A program made the position numbers and the translations under genes. 30,914 nucleotides of DNA from DATCMA01 sp036563645 (lineage in GTDB: Bacteria; Actinomycetota; Actinomycetes; Mycobacteriales; Micromonosporaceae). Below, in pieces: positions 8,080 through 15,710 of the stretch. The first letter of the stretch is position 1; the number at the start of each line of letters is the position of its first letter. The stretch covers positions 1 to 30,914 of the forward strand of contig DATCMA010000059.1 in NCBI GenBank assembly GCA_036563645.1, read 5' to 3'. Below the pieces are notes generated by a model. The model saw only the letters and a program-made list of their open reading frames with translations. It had not been told where the DNA came from and did no database searches.

Positions 8080-8837
8080 TCCGCGCGCCGGTCGGCGGCC
8101 GTGGGGTCGGCGCGCGTCGCCGAGTAGGCGCGCCGCGCGGCGAAGGCGATACTCGCCAGCAAGAAGCCGCCGTTGATGAGGGTGAACGCGGCGATGAGCC
8201 ACGGCGTCGCGCGGGGCACGACGGTCAGCACGAGCCCGGCGACGGTGATCACCGCCCCGTAGTCGCGGACCAGTTTGACGACGCGGACGGGCAGCGCGGT
8301 CGAGGTCACCATGCTCGCCGCGCTCGGCCCGGACTGCATGACCGAGGTGACGAGGTTGACCATCCACGTGCCGGCGAACGCCGCCACCAGCCACACCGGA
8401 GTCGTCGGGCGGACCGCCACCGCGACCGCGGACAGCGCCGTCACCAGTCCGATCTGCGCCGCCACGTCACACAGCACGTCGACCCGCGCCCCCACCGGGC
8501 TGGTCCGCTGGGTCACCCGGGCGAGCTGGCCGTCGGCGCAGTCCAACCCGTACGCGACCTGCCACCCGACCAGCGCGAGCAGCCCGATCGCCCACAGGCC
8601 GTGGTCCGGCGCCCGCTCGGCGCACGCGACGACGACGCTGGAGACGGCGAGCCCGAGCACCAGGTTGGCGATGGTCAACGTGGTGGGCGACAGCCCGAGA
8701 CGGTGGGCGGCCAGCGCGATAGCCGCCCCCAGACGCTGACTCAGCGCTTCGCTGAACAGCCCGCCGCCCCGGTTGACGCGGTAGAAGTCGCCGAAGCCCG
8801 GGCGGGTGGGCTCAGCCGATGTGATCTCGGAGTGCAT
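8055..8837 (-). CDS. CDP-alcohol phosphatidyltransferase family membrane enzyme
   Basis: 260 residues. The family motif D-x2-D-G-x2-A-R-x8-G-x3-D-x3-D is complete in DCADGQLAR...GARVDVLCD, so the metal-dependent catalytic site is intact. Around it are about six membrane helices. The enzyme displaces CMP from a CDP-activated alcohol with a second alcohol, giving a phosphodiester. ATG 8837 overlaps the 3' end of the upstream dehydrogenase by 26 bases; there is no good ribosome site, so coupling is likely. The N-terminus (about 35 residues before the first helix) is short and no cytidylyltransferase domain is fused, unlike bifunctional IPCT/DIPPS, but a separate cytidylyltransferase is encoded two genes upstream. 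Substrates are not known; phospholipid synthesis cannot be excluded. Confidence 0.9.
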   Translation of the reverse strand: MHSEITSAEPTRPGFGDFYRVNRGGGLFSEALSQRLGAAIALAAHRLGLSPTTLTIANLVLGLAVSSVVVACAERAPDHGLWAIGLLALVGWQVAYGLDCADGQLARVTQRTSPVGARVDVLCDVAAQIGLVTALSAVAVAVRPTTPVWLVAAFAGTWMVNLVTSVMQSGPSAASMVTSTALPVRVVKLVRDYGAVITVAGLVLTVVPRATPWLIAAFTLINGGFLLASIAFAARRAYSATRADPTAADRRADQAPTRSL

Positions 8838-9879
8838 CGAGGTAGTCGGCGAGTCTGCGGCGAATCTCGTCGGGCCCCAAGTTGAGGTGCTCGAGGATGG
8901 TGTACCGGTCCGGCCGAGTCCGCGGCGCGTACGCCACCGCGGCGACGAACTGGTCCTCGGTGAGCCCCAGCTCGGCCGGGGTGGTCGCGAGGCCGTGCCG
9001 GTGGAGGCAGGACGCGAGCTGGCCGAAGCGCTCGGCGTCGCCCCGGAGGAAGGTGCAGAAGAGGGCGCCGAGCCCGACCTGCTCCCCGTGCGAGCTCGTG
9101 CCCGGGTAGAGGTGGTCGATCGCGTGGGAGATCTCGTGACAGCCGCCGCTGGCCGGCCGGCTCGAGCCACAGACCGCCATCGCGATCCCGCCGAGGATGA
9201 GCGCCTCCGCGAGCGTGGTGAGGAACCCGTCGTCGGTGATCTTGCCGGGGTGGTTGAGCAGTGCCTCCGCGCCGGTGCGGGCCAACGTCACCGCGAGCCC
9301 GTCGATCGGCTCGCCCCGCACCCGGTGGGCGAGCTCCCAGTCGGCGACCGAGTTGAGGTTGCTCACCGCGTCGCCGATCCCGGCCTGGGTCTGCCGGTCG
9401 GGTCCGTTCTCCACGAAGTCGAGATCCACGATGACCGCGATCGGGATGTGCACCCCGTACGAGCCCTTGCCGCCCTCGTGCTGCAGGGAGGCGACGGGGG
9501 AGGCGAGGCCGTCGTTGGCCAAGCTCGTCGCCACGGACACCATCGGGATGCCGTAGCGGGTGGCCGCGTACTTCGCGGTATCGATGGTCTTACCGCCGCC
9601 GATGCCCACCACGGCGTCGTACGACCGCTTGCGCAGCTGCTCGCCCAGCTGGTACGCCGCCTCGAGAGTCCCGCCGGCGACGGTGAAGACGTCGGCGCGG
9701 TCGAGCCCTGGACGGATCAACTCGGCGATGCGCTCGCCCTGCCCCGGGCCGACGACGACCGCGACGTCGCCACCGGCGGAGATGCGTCGGTCGGCCAGCA
9801 GAGAGCCCAGGTTGGCAATAGCGCCGCGGCGTACCTCAATGGCGAGAGGGGTGGTAACCGTTCGGGCTAGTAGTGGCAC
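8812..9879 (-). CDS. Glycerol-1-phosphate dehydrogenase-type (EgsA/AraM-like) iron-containing alcohol dehydrogenase
   Basis: 355 residues. NAD(P)-binding GIGGGKTIDTAKYAA, the family-specific TSLANDGLASP, and probable metal ligands Asp in GIGDAVSN, His in SGGCHEISHAID and His in SSHGEQVGLGAL. This pattern is that of sn-glycerol-1-phosphate dehydrogenases (reducing dihydroxyacetone phosphate to G1P) rather than of ordinary iron alcohol dehydrogenases. GTG start at 9879 preceded by GGGAG; it overlaps the upstream cytidylyltransferase by 13 bases and the downstream phosphatidyltransferase by 26, so the three are one translationally coupled operon. In bacteria G1P is unusual: AraM in Bacillus feeds heptaprenylglyceryl phosphate. 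Here the partners suggest activation by CTP. An alternative polyol-phosphate substrate is possible. Confidence 0.88.
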   Translation of the reverse strand: MPLLARTVTTPLAIEVRRGAIANLGSLLADRRISAGGDVAVVVGPGQGERIAELIRPGLDRADVFTVAGGTLEAAYQLGEQLRKRSYDAVVGIGGGKTIDTAKYAATRYGIPMVSVATSLANDGLASPVASLQHEGGKGSYGVHIPIAVIVDLDFVENGPDRQTQAGIGDAVSNLNSVADWELAHRVRGEPIDGLAVTLARTGAEALLNHPGKITDDGFLTTLAEALILGGIAMAVCGSSRPASGGCHEISHAIDHLYPGTSSHGEQVGLGALFCTFLRGDAERFGQLASCLHRHGLATTPAELGLTEDQFVAAVAYAPRTRPDRYTILEHLNLGPDEIRRRLADYLDALRDHIG

Positions 9880-10598
9880 GCGATCTCCCGGGCCCGCTCC
9901 AGGTCCTCGAGGTTGTCGACCTCAACCCACGGCACGTCGCCGATGGTCGCCGCCCGCACTTCGCCTCCGCGGTCGGCGTACTCCTGATACCCGTCTTCGT
10001 AGTAGAGGCTGGGATCGCGCCGCCAGGTCGCCTCGAGCGCTTCGGCGAGGCCCTCGGCGGCGTGCGGCTCGATCAAGGTGGCTCCGATGTACTCGCCGAA
10101 CGCCTCCGCGGGATCCATCTGCTTGGTGATCCGCACGAGCTGACCCGAGGCGTCGAAGACCGTCTTCATCTCCTCGTCGGCCAGCTTCTTGACGTTGTCG
10201 ATGGCGAGGAGGACCCCTGGACCGCGCTGGGCGAGGAGCGTCTGCTCCACGCTCACCGGGTGCACGGTGTCGCCGTTGACCAGCAGCGCGCCCTCAGCGA
10301 AGTGCTCCCGGGCCAGCCAGAGGGAGTACGCGTTGTTCCACTCCTCGGCCTTGTCGTTGTACACGAGCGTGAGCTTGACCCCGTGCCGCTGTTCGAGGGC
10401 GCGTTTGCGGTCCTCGACCGCTTGGGCGGCGTAGCCGACGACGATGGTGACGTCGGTCAGCCCGACCGCGGCCAGGTTCCGCAGCGCGATGTCAAGGATC
10501 GTGGTCTCGCCGTCCACCGGCACGAGCGCCTTAGGCAGGTGATCGGTGTACGGGCGCAGTCGACGCCCCGCACCTGCGGCGAGCACGAGACCGATCAT
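9867..10598 (-). CDS. LicC/IPCT-like sugar- or alcohol-phosphate cytidylyltransferase
   Basis: 243 residues, nucleotidyltransferase fold. N-terminal signature VLAAGAGRRLRPYTDHLPKALVPV; NNAYSLWLAREHF matches the N-N-x-Y-S region of choline-phosphate cytidylyltransferase LicC and inositol-1-phosphate cytidylyltransferases; LLVNGDTV carries the metal-binding Asp; C-terminal VPWVEVDNLEDLERAREI is the usual closing motif. It likely activates an alcohol phosphate with CTP, releasing pyrophosphate. ATG 10598 has a strong upstream GGAAGGA. A -10 box TATCCT lies at 10639-10634 on the minus strand, giving a short leader. It is the first gene of the three-gene operon. Nucleotide and acceptor specificity cannot be read from sequence; a hexose-1-phosphate substrate is the main alternative. 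Confidence 0.88.
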   Translation of the reverse strand: MIGLVLAAGAGRRLRPYTDHLPKALVPVDGETTILDIALRNLAAVGLTDVTIVVGYAAQAVEDRKRALEQRHGVKLTLVYNDKAEEWNNAYSLWLAREHFAEGALLVNGDTVHPVSVEQTLLAQRGPGVLLAIDNVKKLADEEMKTVFDASGQLVRITKQMDPAEAFGEYIGATLIEPHAAEGLAEALEATWRRDPSLYYEDGYQEYADRGGEVRAATIGDVPWVEVDNLEDLERAREIACHY

Positions 10599-10633
10599 GA
10601 CTGATCCTTCCGAGCGGTGGCGCGTACCGGTGG

Positions 10634-10639
10634 AGGATA
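10634..10639 (-). promoter_or_regulatory. -10 box of the cytidylyltransferase operon
   Basis: TATCCT on the minus strand, 35 bases before the ATG with the ribosome site GGAAGGA between them. No recognisable -35 hexamer at 17 bases, which is common for actinobacterial promoters. Confidence 0.4.
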
Positions 10640-10690
10640 GCGCCGGTCTCGTTGGCCTGGGGCGACGGGCCGTGGCCGGAGCGGGCCCCG

Positions 10691-10696
10691 TACGCT
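10691..10696 (+). promoter_or_regulatory. -10 box for a likely leaderless aminotransferase transcript
   Basis: TACGCT ends 7 bases before the ATG at 10704 and no Shine-Dalgarno is present, so transcription would begin at or within a base of the start codon. No clear -35 box. Confidence 0.5.
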
Positions 10697-10703
10697 GGCA
10701 ACC

Positions 10704-11798
10704 ATGACCGCTGCTCAGCTGATCTCGTTTGCCCGTGGGGCGCCGTCGCTGGACATCGTGGATGTTGAGGGCCTGAAGGCAGCCGCGGTGCGCGCCTTCG
10801 AGGCCGATCCCGCCGGTGTCACCGCTTACGGCACATCGGTGGGGTACCCGCCCCTGCGCAAATGGATCGCTGAGAGGTACGGCGTCGACGTCGACCAGGT
10901 GCTGGTGACCAACGGCTCGTTGCAGGCGGACGCGTTCCTCTTCGATTACTTGGTCAAGCCAGGGGACGCCGTCATCGTCGAGCGGCCAACCTACGACCGC
11001 ACCCTGCTGAGCCTGCGGGAACGGGGCGCCGAGGTGCACGCGGTGACCATCCAGCCGGATGGGCTCGACGTCGACGAGCTCCGCGGGCTGCTGGAGTCCG
11101 GGGTGCGGCCGAAGCTGGCGCACATCATCCCGAACTTCCAGAACCCCGCTGGGGTGACCTTGTCGCTGGAGAAGCGCCGGGCGCTGCTCGACCTCGCCGC
11201 GCAGTACGGATTCACGATCTTCGAGGACGACCCGTACGTCGAGATCCGGTTCCGGGGCGAGCGCCTGCCCTCGATGCTGTCGCTGGACACGCGCGGGGTG
11301 GTCGTCCACGCGTCGAGCTTCACGAAGACCGTCTGCCCCGGTGTCCGCGTGGGCTACCTGATCGGGCCGAAGCAGGTCATCGCGGACATCGCCAAGCAGG
11401 CCACCAACACCTACATCTCCCCGGGCATGGTGGCGCAGGCGATCGTCTACCAGTACTGCGTCACCGGTGAGATCGATCGGTCCATCGAGACGGTGCGTAC
11501 CGCGCTCGCGGAGCGCGCCCGCGTGTTGGCCGAGGCGCTGCGCACGCACATCCCGGGCGCCCGGTTCACCGAGCCGGATGGCGGTTACTTCCTCTGGGTG
11601 GAGCTGCCCGAGGACGTGGACGTGGAGAAGCTGGCGCCGGCGGCGGCGGAGCGCGGGGTCGCGGTGGTGAAGGGAAGCGACTTCGTCCTCGAGGGGGGTC
11701 GGCACGCGCTGCGGCTGGCGTACTCGGCGGTGACGGTCGACCAGATCGAGGAGGGGGTACGCCGACTCGCGGCGGCGATCGAGGACGTTCGGGGTTGA
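10704..11798 (+). CDS. PLP-dependent aminotransferase (class I/II, LysN/MocR-domain-like)
   Basis: 364 residues, fold-type I, cytosolic. TNGSLQADAFLFDYLVKPGD forms the cofactor phosphate site, NFQNPAGVT and FEDDPYVEIRF hold the ring-contacting Asn and Asp, and SSFTKTVCPGVRVGYL carries the Schiff-base Lys. The short N-terminus (GAPSLDIVDVEGL) and these motifs match the group of 2-aminoadipate/branched-chain aminotransferases related to the C-terminal domain of MocR regulators, but there is no helix-turn-helix. Amino donor unknown. Monocistronic by layout, with a leaderless-type promoter; it diverges from the cytidylyltransferase operon. Confidence 0.92.
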   Translation: MTAAQLISFARGAPSLDIVDVEGLKAAAVRAFEADPAGVTAYGTSVGYPPLRKWIAERYGVDVDQVLVTNGSLQADAFLFDYLVKPGDAVIVERPTYDRTLLSLRERGAEVHAVTIQPDGLDVDELRGLLESGVRPKLAHIIPNFQNPAGVTLSLEKRRALLDLAAQYGFTIFEDDPYVEIRFRGERLPSMLSLDTRGVVVHASSFTKTVCPGVRVGYLIGPKQVIADIAKQATNTYISPGMVAQAIVYQYCVTGEIDRSIETVRTALAERARVLAEALRTHIPGARFTEPDGGYFLWVELPEDVDVEKLAPAAAERGVAVVKGSDFVLEGGRHALRLAYSAVTVDQIEEGVRRLAAAIEDVRG

Positions 11799-12126
11799 GG
11801 CGGACACCACGGCGAGACCACCGCGGAGTGTCAGATTCCTGACAATTCCTTCCGCTGGTTGATCTAGGGTTTCCTCCGGGGCAGCCTGAGCCGCACAATG
11901 CTGCGAGCTTCACCGTGGCGGTTGACCACGATCAGCATCCCCGCCCCCCATAGCGCCGGGTGGGCCGCTCGCACCCCCCGTCCCCCGACGTGACCGGTCC
12001 ACCCGGCGCCCTCCTGTTCTCCTGACGAGCCCGACGCGGCGGGCGAATGCCCGGCTAGGTGGGCGTAAGGTGCACAACGCGGGGCACGGGGCAAGGGGCA
12101 CGGTCACATCGAGAGGCGGAGCTGCG
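11799..12126. other. Intergenic stretch with small inverted repeat
   Basis: 328 bases between the aminotransferase and CorA. It holds TGTCAG-ATTC-CTGACA (11829-11844; perfect 6-bp arms), which lacks a T-run and could be a weak terminator or an operator, and a possible -10 TAAGGT (12066-12071) for corA. A minus-strand open frame here (11864-12094) has no ribosome site or recognisable protein and is not called. Confidence 0.35.
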
Positions 12127-13275
12127 ATGGCGGATCAGGCTGACCGCGACCGGGGCATGCCCGAGGAGCACAAGCCCTTATCCCGCGCCCTGGCGGCACC
12201 CGTGCGGGCGGTGACGCGCATCCTCAGCGCGGCGGACGGGCACACCGGGCAGGGCACCGGGGCGTCCGAGGAGCGACACAGCGCGATCGTCGACTGCGCC
12301 CTGTTCATCGATGGAGTCCGCCAGCCCGGCAGCTGGGACTACGCGGAGGCGATGAGCGCCGCCAAGCGGTCGGCGAACGCCTTCGTCTGGCTCGACCTCC
12401 ACGAGCCGACGCAGGCCGAGATGGCGCGCATCGCCCACACCTACGGGCTCCACGAACTCGCCGTCGAGGACGCGGTCAAGGCGGAGCAGCGCCCCAAGCT
12501 CGAACAATTCGGCGACGTGCAATTCCTCGTGCTGCGCACCGCCCGATACATCGAGCACGAGGAGCTCACCGAGAACTCCAAGGTGATCGAGACCGGCCAG
12601 GTGATGCTCTTCATTGGGCCGGGATTCGTGATCACCGTACGGCACGGCGACGCGTGCCGGCTGCCGCCCCGTCGCGCCGACCTCGACGACAAACAGGACC
12701 TCATGGCGCACGGGCCGTGGGCCGTGGCCTACGCGGTCACCGACCGGGTCGTCGACTTGTACCTGGAGGCCGCGGACAAGATCGAGGTTGATCTCGACGC
12801 GGTCGAAGCCGAGGTCTTCTCCCGTGAGGGCCGGGGCAGCATCCAGAGCATTTACCAGATGAAGCGGGAGCTCGTCGAGTTCAAGCGGACCGTGACGCCC
12901 TTGCAGCGGCCGATGGTGACGCTGACCGCGGAGCACAACGACGTGGTCCCCGCGGAGATCCGCAGCTACTTCCGGGACGTGCAGGACCACGTCACCCGCA
13001 CCGTTGAGCAGGTCATGTCCTTCGACGACCTGCTCAACTCGATCCTCCAGGCGCGGCTCGCCCAGGTCACGGTGGACCAGAACAACGACATGCGGAAAAT
13101 CGCCGCGTGGGCGGCGATCGCCGCGGTGTGGACCGCGCTCGCCGGCATCTACGGCATGAACTTCGAATTCATGCCGGAGATTGGCTGGAAGTACGGCTAC
13201 CCCTCGGTCCTCGCCCTGATGCTCGTGATCTCCCTGATCCTCTACCGCTGGTTCCGGCGGAACGGCTGGCTCTGA
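12127..13275 (+). CDS. corA: CorA-family magnesium/cobalt channel
   Basis: 382 residues. A long soluble N-terminal domain (about 1-315), then two membrane helices, the first ending in the selectivity motif YGMNFEFMPE (GMN at 343-345), the second VLALMLVISLILYRWF followed by a short basic tail. This is the standard CorA pore layout; it forms pentamers in the cytoplasmic membrane and carries Mg2+ (or Co2+/Ni2+). The first 60 residues are hydrophilic and low-complexity, longer than in E. coli CorA, as is usual in actinomycetes. ATG 12127 has GGAG five bases upstream. Single gene. Confidence 0.94.
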   Translation: MADQADRDRGMPEEHKPLSRALAAPVRAVTRILSAADGHTGQGTGASEERHSAIVDCALFIDGVRQPGSWDYAEAMSAAKRSANAFVWLDLHEPTQAEMARIAHTYGLHELAVEDAVKAEQRPKLEQFGDVQFLVLRTARYIEHEELTENSKVIETGQVMLFIGPGFVITVRHGDACRLPPRRADLDDKQDLMAHGPWAVAYAVTDRVVDLYLEAADKIEVDLDAVEAEVFSREGRGSIQSIYQMKRELVEFKRTVTPLQRPMVTLTAEHNDVVPAEIRSYFRDVQDHVTRTVEQVMSFDDLLNSILQARLAQVTVDQNNDMRKIAAWAAIAAVWTALAGIYGMNFEFMPEIGWKYGYPSVLALMLVISLILYRWFRRNGWL

Positions 13276-13372
13276 GCACGGGGAGCGGCGGGCGGACGAC
13301 CCGGCGCGTCCACCGCCGGACGCCCCGGGCCGCGTTCCCGAACGACCCGCGGATGCTGACCAGGGCTGGGCC

Positions 13373-13948
13373 TCACTGACCCGTGCCGGCGCCGGTCGCG
13401 CTCGCCGCAGCGGTGGCGCTCCCCTCCGCCGCGCTCACCGTCCCAGCGGCGATCTGCCCCACGAGCGTCTCCGGGCTCGCCATGTCGTCGGGCATCGTCG
13501 CCAGGCCGTCCTCCGGCAGCAGCCCGTTGGCCGCCCGGCGTTGCCGCAGCACGAGCCCCACGGTCCCGGCCGCGGCCCCGAGCGCGAGCAGCCCTGCGAT
13601 CATCGGCCAGCGCGACCGCGCGCCACGCGTGCCCGTTCTCCGGACGCGCGTGCGCTTCGCTCCGTTCGCCCGTGCGGCGGCCTCGCTGGCCTGGCGGACC
13701 TGGTCGGCCGCGGCGACGACCAGCGGCGTGAGCGTGGCGACGGCGGACTCCCAGCCGGTGACGGCGCGCCGCCGCAGCCGCTCGGCGGTCGGTCCGACGA
13801 GGGCGCGCGCGGCGACCACGCGCGGCCCGACCTTCGCCCCGACCCCGTTCGCGGCGTGGGTGGCGGCCCGTACGAAGTGATCAAAGCTTTCGCCCAGCTC
13901 ATCCTTGACGAGCTGACCGGGCGTCTTGCGCGGCCGGATACGAAACAC
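13373..13948 (-). CDS. DUF5324-like actinobacterial membrane-anchored protein
   Basis: 191 residues. The N-terminal 100 residues are Ala/Arg-rich amphipathic helix (VRAATHAANGVGAKVGPRV...), followed by a basic linker (RTRVRRTGTRGARSRW), one membrane helix (MIAGLLALGAAAGTVGLVL) and an Ala/Thr/Ser-rich tail of about 50 residues. This build and its place divergent from a cyclophilin gene match the DUF5324 proteins of actinomycetes, whose role is unknown. GTG 13948 is preceded by GGAGGTGGGGG, a strong ribosome site. The tail is low-complexity and probably disordered. Confidence 0.75.
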   Translation of the reverse strand: MFRIRPRKTPGQLVKDELGESFDHFVRAATHAANGVGAKVGPRVVAARALVGPTAERLRRRAVTGWESAVATLTPLVVAAADQVRQASEAAARANGAKRTRVRRTGTRGARSRWPMIAGLLALGAAAGTVGLVLRQRRAANGLLPEDGLATMPDDMASPETLVGQIAAGTVSAAEGSATAAASATGAGTGQ

Positions 13949-14065
13949 CGTCCCCCACCTCCCCGGGTGCTTTTTCCCTATCCTCCACCTTTGTATGGCT
14001 TATTCGGGCGGGAACGGGGGCATGCGAGGATTCGTAGGCAATTCCACTGACGAGAAGGAGCACCC

Positions 14066-14596
14066 GTGGCCACGGCGACCTACGCCACCCTGCACACCTC
14101 CTTTGGGCCGATCCGGCTGGAGCTCTTCCCCGATCACGCGCCGATGACCGTCCGCAACTTCGTCGAGCTCGCCGAAGGGACGCGCGAGTACATCGATCCC
14201 CGGACGGGGAAGCCGGGCCGTGGGCCGTACTACGACGGCACCATCTCCCACCGCGTGATCAGTGGGTTCATGATCCAGATGGGTGACCCGACCGGCACCG
14301 GTCGGGGTGGCCCGGGCTACACCTTCCCGGACGAGTTCCACCCCGAGCTGCAATTCGACCGGCCGTACCTGGTGGCGATGGCGAACTACGGCCCCGACAC
14401 CAACGGGTCGCAGTTCTTCATCACGGTCGCCCCGACGCCGCACCTCAACAACCGGCACACGATCTTCGGCCAGGTCGCCGACGAGGCGTCCGCGCGGGTG
14501 GTCGACGCGATCGCGAATACGCCCACCGATCCCTGGGATCGACCCCTCACCGACGTCATCATCGAACGCGTCGAGATCGAGCGCAGTGAAGTCTGA
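14066..14596 (+). CDS. Cyclophilin-type peptidyl-prolyl cis-trans isomerase
   Basis: 176 residues, cytoplasmic (no signal peptide). Catalytic and binding residues are in place: HRVISGFMIQMGDPTGTGRGGPGY includes the catalytic Arg and the Phe-x-x-Gln pocket, and TNGSQFFITVAPTPHLNNRHTIFGQV supplies the rest. It speeds proline isomerisation during protein folding. GTG 14066 has a strong GAAGGAG five bases upstream. It is divergent from the DUF5324-like gene and is followed after 62 bases by the rhomboid gene, which seems to have its own promoter. Confidence 0.94.
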   Translation: MATATYATLHTSFGPIRLELFPDHAPMTVRNFVELAEGTREYIDPRTGKPGRGPYYDGTISHRVISGFMIQMGDPTGTGRGGPGYTFPDEFHPELQFDRPYLVAMANYGPDTNGSQFFITVAPTPHLNNRHTIFGQVADEASARVVDAIANTPTDPWDRPLTDVIIERVEIERSEV

Positions 14597-14610
14597 CCGT
14601 CACTCCGGGA

Positions 14611-14616
14611 TAACCT
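14611..14616 (+). promoter_or_regulatory. -10 box upstream of uORF and rhomboid gene
   Basis: TAACCT, seven bases before an ATG at 14624, so a transcript from it would start at that ATG. No convincing -35 box. Confidence 0.4.
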
Positions 14617-14623
14617 GGCCCTT

Positions 14624-14662
14624 ATGAATGGGCACTCCTGCCCGCGTGGAGCGGCGGCATGA
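14624..14662 (+). CDS. Candidate leaderless 12-residue uORF before rhomboid
   Basis: Encodes MNGHSCPRGAAA. Its ATG lies where the transcript from TAACCT would begin, and its TGA (14660-14662) overlaps the rhomboid ATG (14659-14661) as ATGA, so ribosomes ending here could reinitiate at rhomboid. The rhomboid's own GGAG site lies inside this uORF. The peptide contains one Cys and one His; regulation by amino acid supply is speculative. Could be coincidental. Confidence 0.35.
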   Translation: MNGHSCPRGAAA

Positions 14663-15564
14663 GCGACCACGCGGCGACAACTCCGGTCTGTTACCGCCAC
14701 ACGTCCCGCGAGACCTGGGTGCGCTGCGCCCGGTGCGAGCGGCCGATCTGTCCCGACTGCATGCTCGAAGCGGCAGTCGGGCACCAGTGCCCTGAGTGCG
14801 TCGCCGCCGGGAGACGGAGTCAGCGCCCGGCCCGCGGCGCCTTCGGCGGCGGGCCGGGCGGTCGGGCTGGCCTCGTCACCAAGGCGCTCATCGGGATCAA
14901 CGCGCTGGTCGCGGTGATCGGGATCGCGCTCGGCGGCACCCGATCGCTCTTCGACGGGGGCTTGTTCACCACGGCGGGGCCGATCCACATCATCGGCGCG
15001 GTCGTCGGGCCTTCCGTCCCGCTCTACACCCCCGGCCTCGGGTTCGCGATCTACCCCGGCATCGACGACGGGGGGATCTACCGGCTGCTGACCGCGATGT
15101 TCATCCACTACGGGCTGGTGCACCTCGTGATGAACATGTGGGCCCTGTGGGTGCTCGGTCGCGAGCTGGAGGCGGTGCTGGGGCCGGTGCGCTTCCTCTC
15201 GCTGTACGTGCTCTCCGGGCTGGGCGGCAACGTCGCGGCCTACCTGATTAACCCGAATTCCCTCTCGGCGGGGGCGTCGACCGCGGTGTTCGGGCTGTTC
15301 GGCGCGTACTTCGTCATCCTGCGCAGGCTGCGGATGGACACCTCCGCGGTCGTCGGGGTGCTCGTGGTCAACCTGGTCCTCACCTTCGCGATCTCCCAGG
15401 TCTCGTGGGCCGGGCACCTCGGTGGCTTGGTGGCCGGCAGCCTCGTCGCCGTGGTGCTGGCGTACGCGCCCCGGCCGTACCGGACGCCGATCCAGATCGC
15501 GGGCAACGTGGCCTTGCTGGTCGTGCTGCTCGCGCTGGCCATGTTGCGGATGCTCACGCACTGA
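14659..15564 (+). CDS. Rhomboid-family intramembrane serine protease with N-terminal zinc-binding domain
   Basis: 301 residues. Residues 11-47 form a B-box-like zinc module (C11, H14, C23, C26, C31, C34, H42, C44, C47). After a Gly/Arg linker come six to seven membrane helices: catalytic Ser207 in GASTAVFG and His253 in WAGHLGGLVAG, so the Ser-His dyad is complete. Other rhomboid features are IHYGLVHLVMNMWALW and GRELEAVLGP. It would cleave membrane proteins within the bilayer; substrates unknown. ATG 14659 with GGAG eight bases upstream, overlapping a short uORF. Same order cyclophilin-rhomboid is common in actinomycetes. Confidence 0.93.
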   Translation: MSDHAATTPVCYRHTSRETWVRCARCERPICPDCMLEAAVGHQCPECVAAGRRSQRPARGAFGGGPGGRAGLVTKALIGINALVAVIGIALGGTRSLFDGGLFTTAGPIHIIGAVVGPSVPLYTPGLGFAIYPGIDDGGIYRLLTAMFIHYGLVHLVMNMWALWVLGRELEAVLGPVRFLSLYVLSGLGGNVAAYLINPNSLSAGASTAVFGLFGAYFVILRRLRMDTSAVVGVLVVNLVLTFAISQVSWAGHLGGLVAGSLVAVVLAYAPRPYRTPIQIAGNVALLVVLLALAMLRMLTH

Positions 15565-15627
15565 CCGGCGCCGCGGGGCATCGCCGGGGACGGGCGCGCG
15601 CCCGGTGACACGGGCATGACTCGACTC

Positions 15628-15644
15628 AATTCATTGAATGAATT
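15628..15644. promoter_or_regulatory. 17-bp AT-rich palindrome upstream of thiolase
   Basis: AATTCATT-G-AATGAATT, perfect 8-bp arms around a single base, in a region of very high G+C, about 65 bases before the thiolase start. It has the size and form of a TetR-like operator. The regulator is not encoded next to it. Confidence 0.5.
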
Positions 15645-15661
15645 CGATCAACTGCGTGCCC

Positions 15662-15689
15662 GGTGTGGTTGCGTAGTATTGGCCACACC
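15662..15689 (+). promoter_or_regulatory. Inverted repeat flanking a -10 box before thiolase
   Basis: GGTGTGG (15662-15668) and CCACACC (15683-15689) flank TAGTAT (15674-15679), a good actinobacterial -10 sequence; transcription would begin around 15686, 25 bases before the start codon. Confidence 0.4.
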
Positions 15690-15710
15690 ACAAGTTACTG
15701 GGGAGTAATG

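Noticed and set aside
8812..9879. Ordinary iron-containing alcohol dehydrogenase
   Set aside because: The TSLANDGLASP and SRPASGG-type motifs and ligand pattern fit the glycerol-1-phosphate dehydrogenase branch better.
10599..11810. Upstream extension of the cytidylyltransferase frame antisense to the aminotransferase
   Set aside because: The ribosome site GGAAGGA and the family N-terminus fix the start at 10598.
11864..12107. Small minus-strand frames between aminotransferase and CorA
   Set aside because: No start signal, no recognisable family, noise composition.
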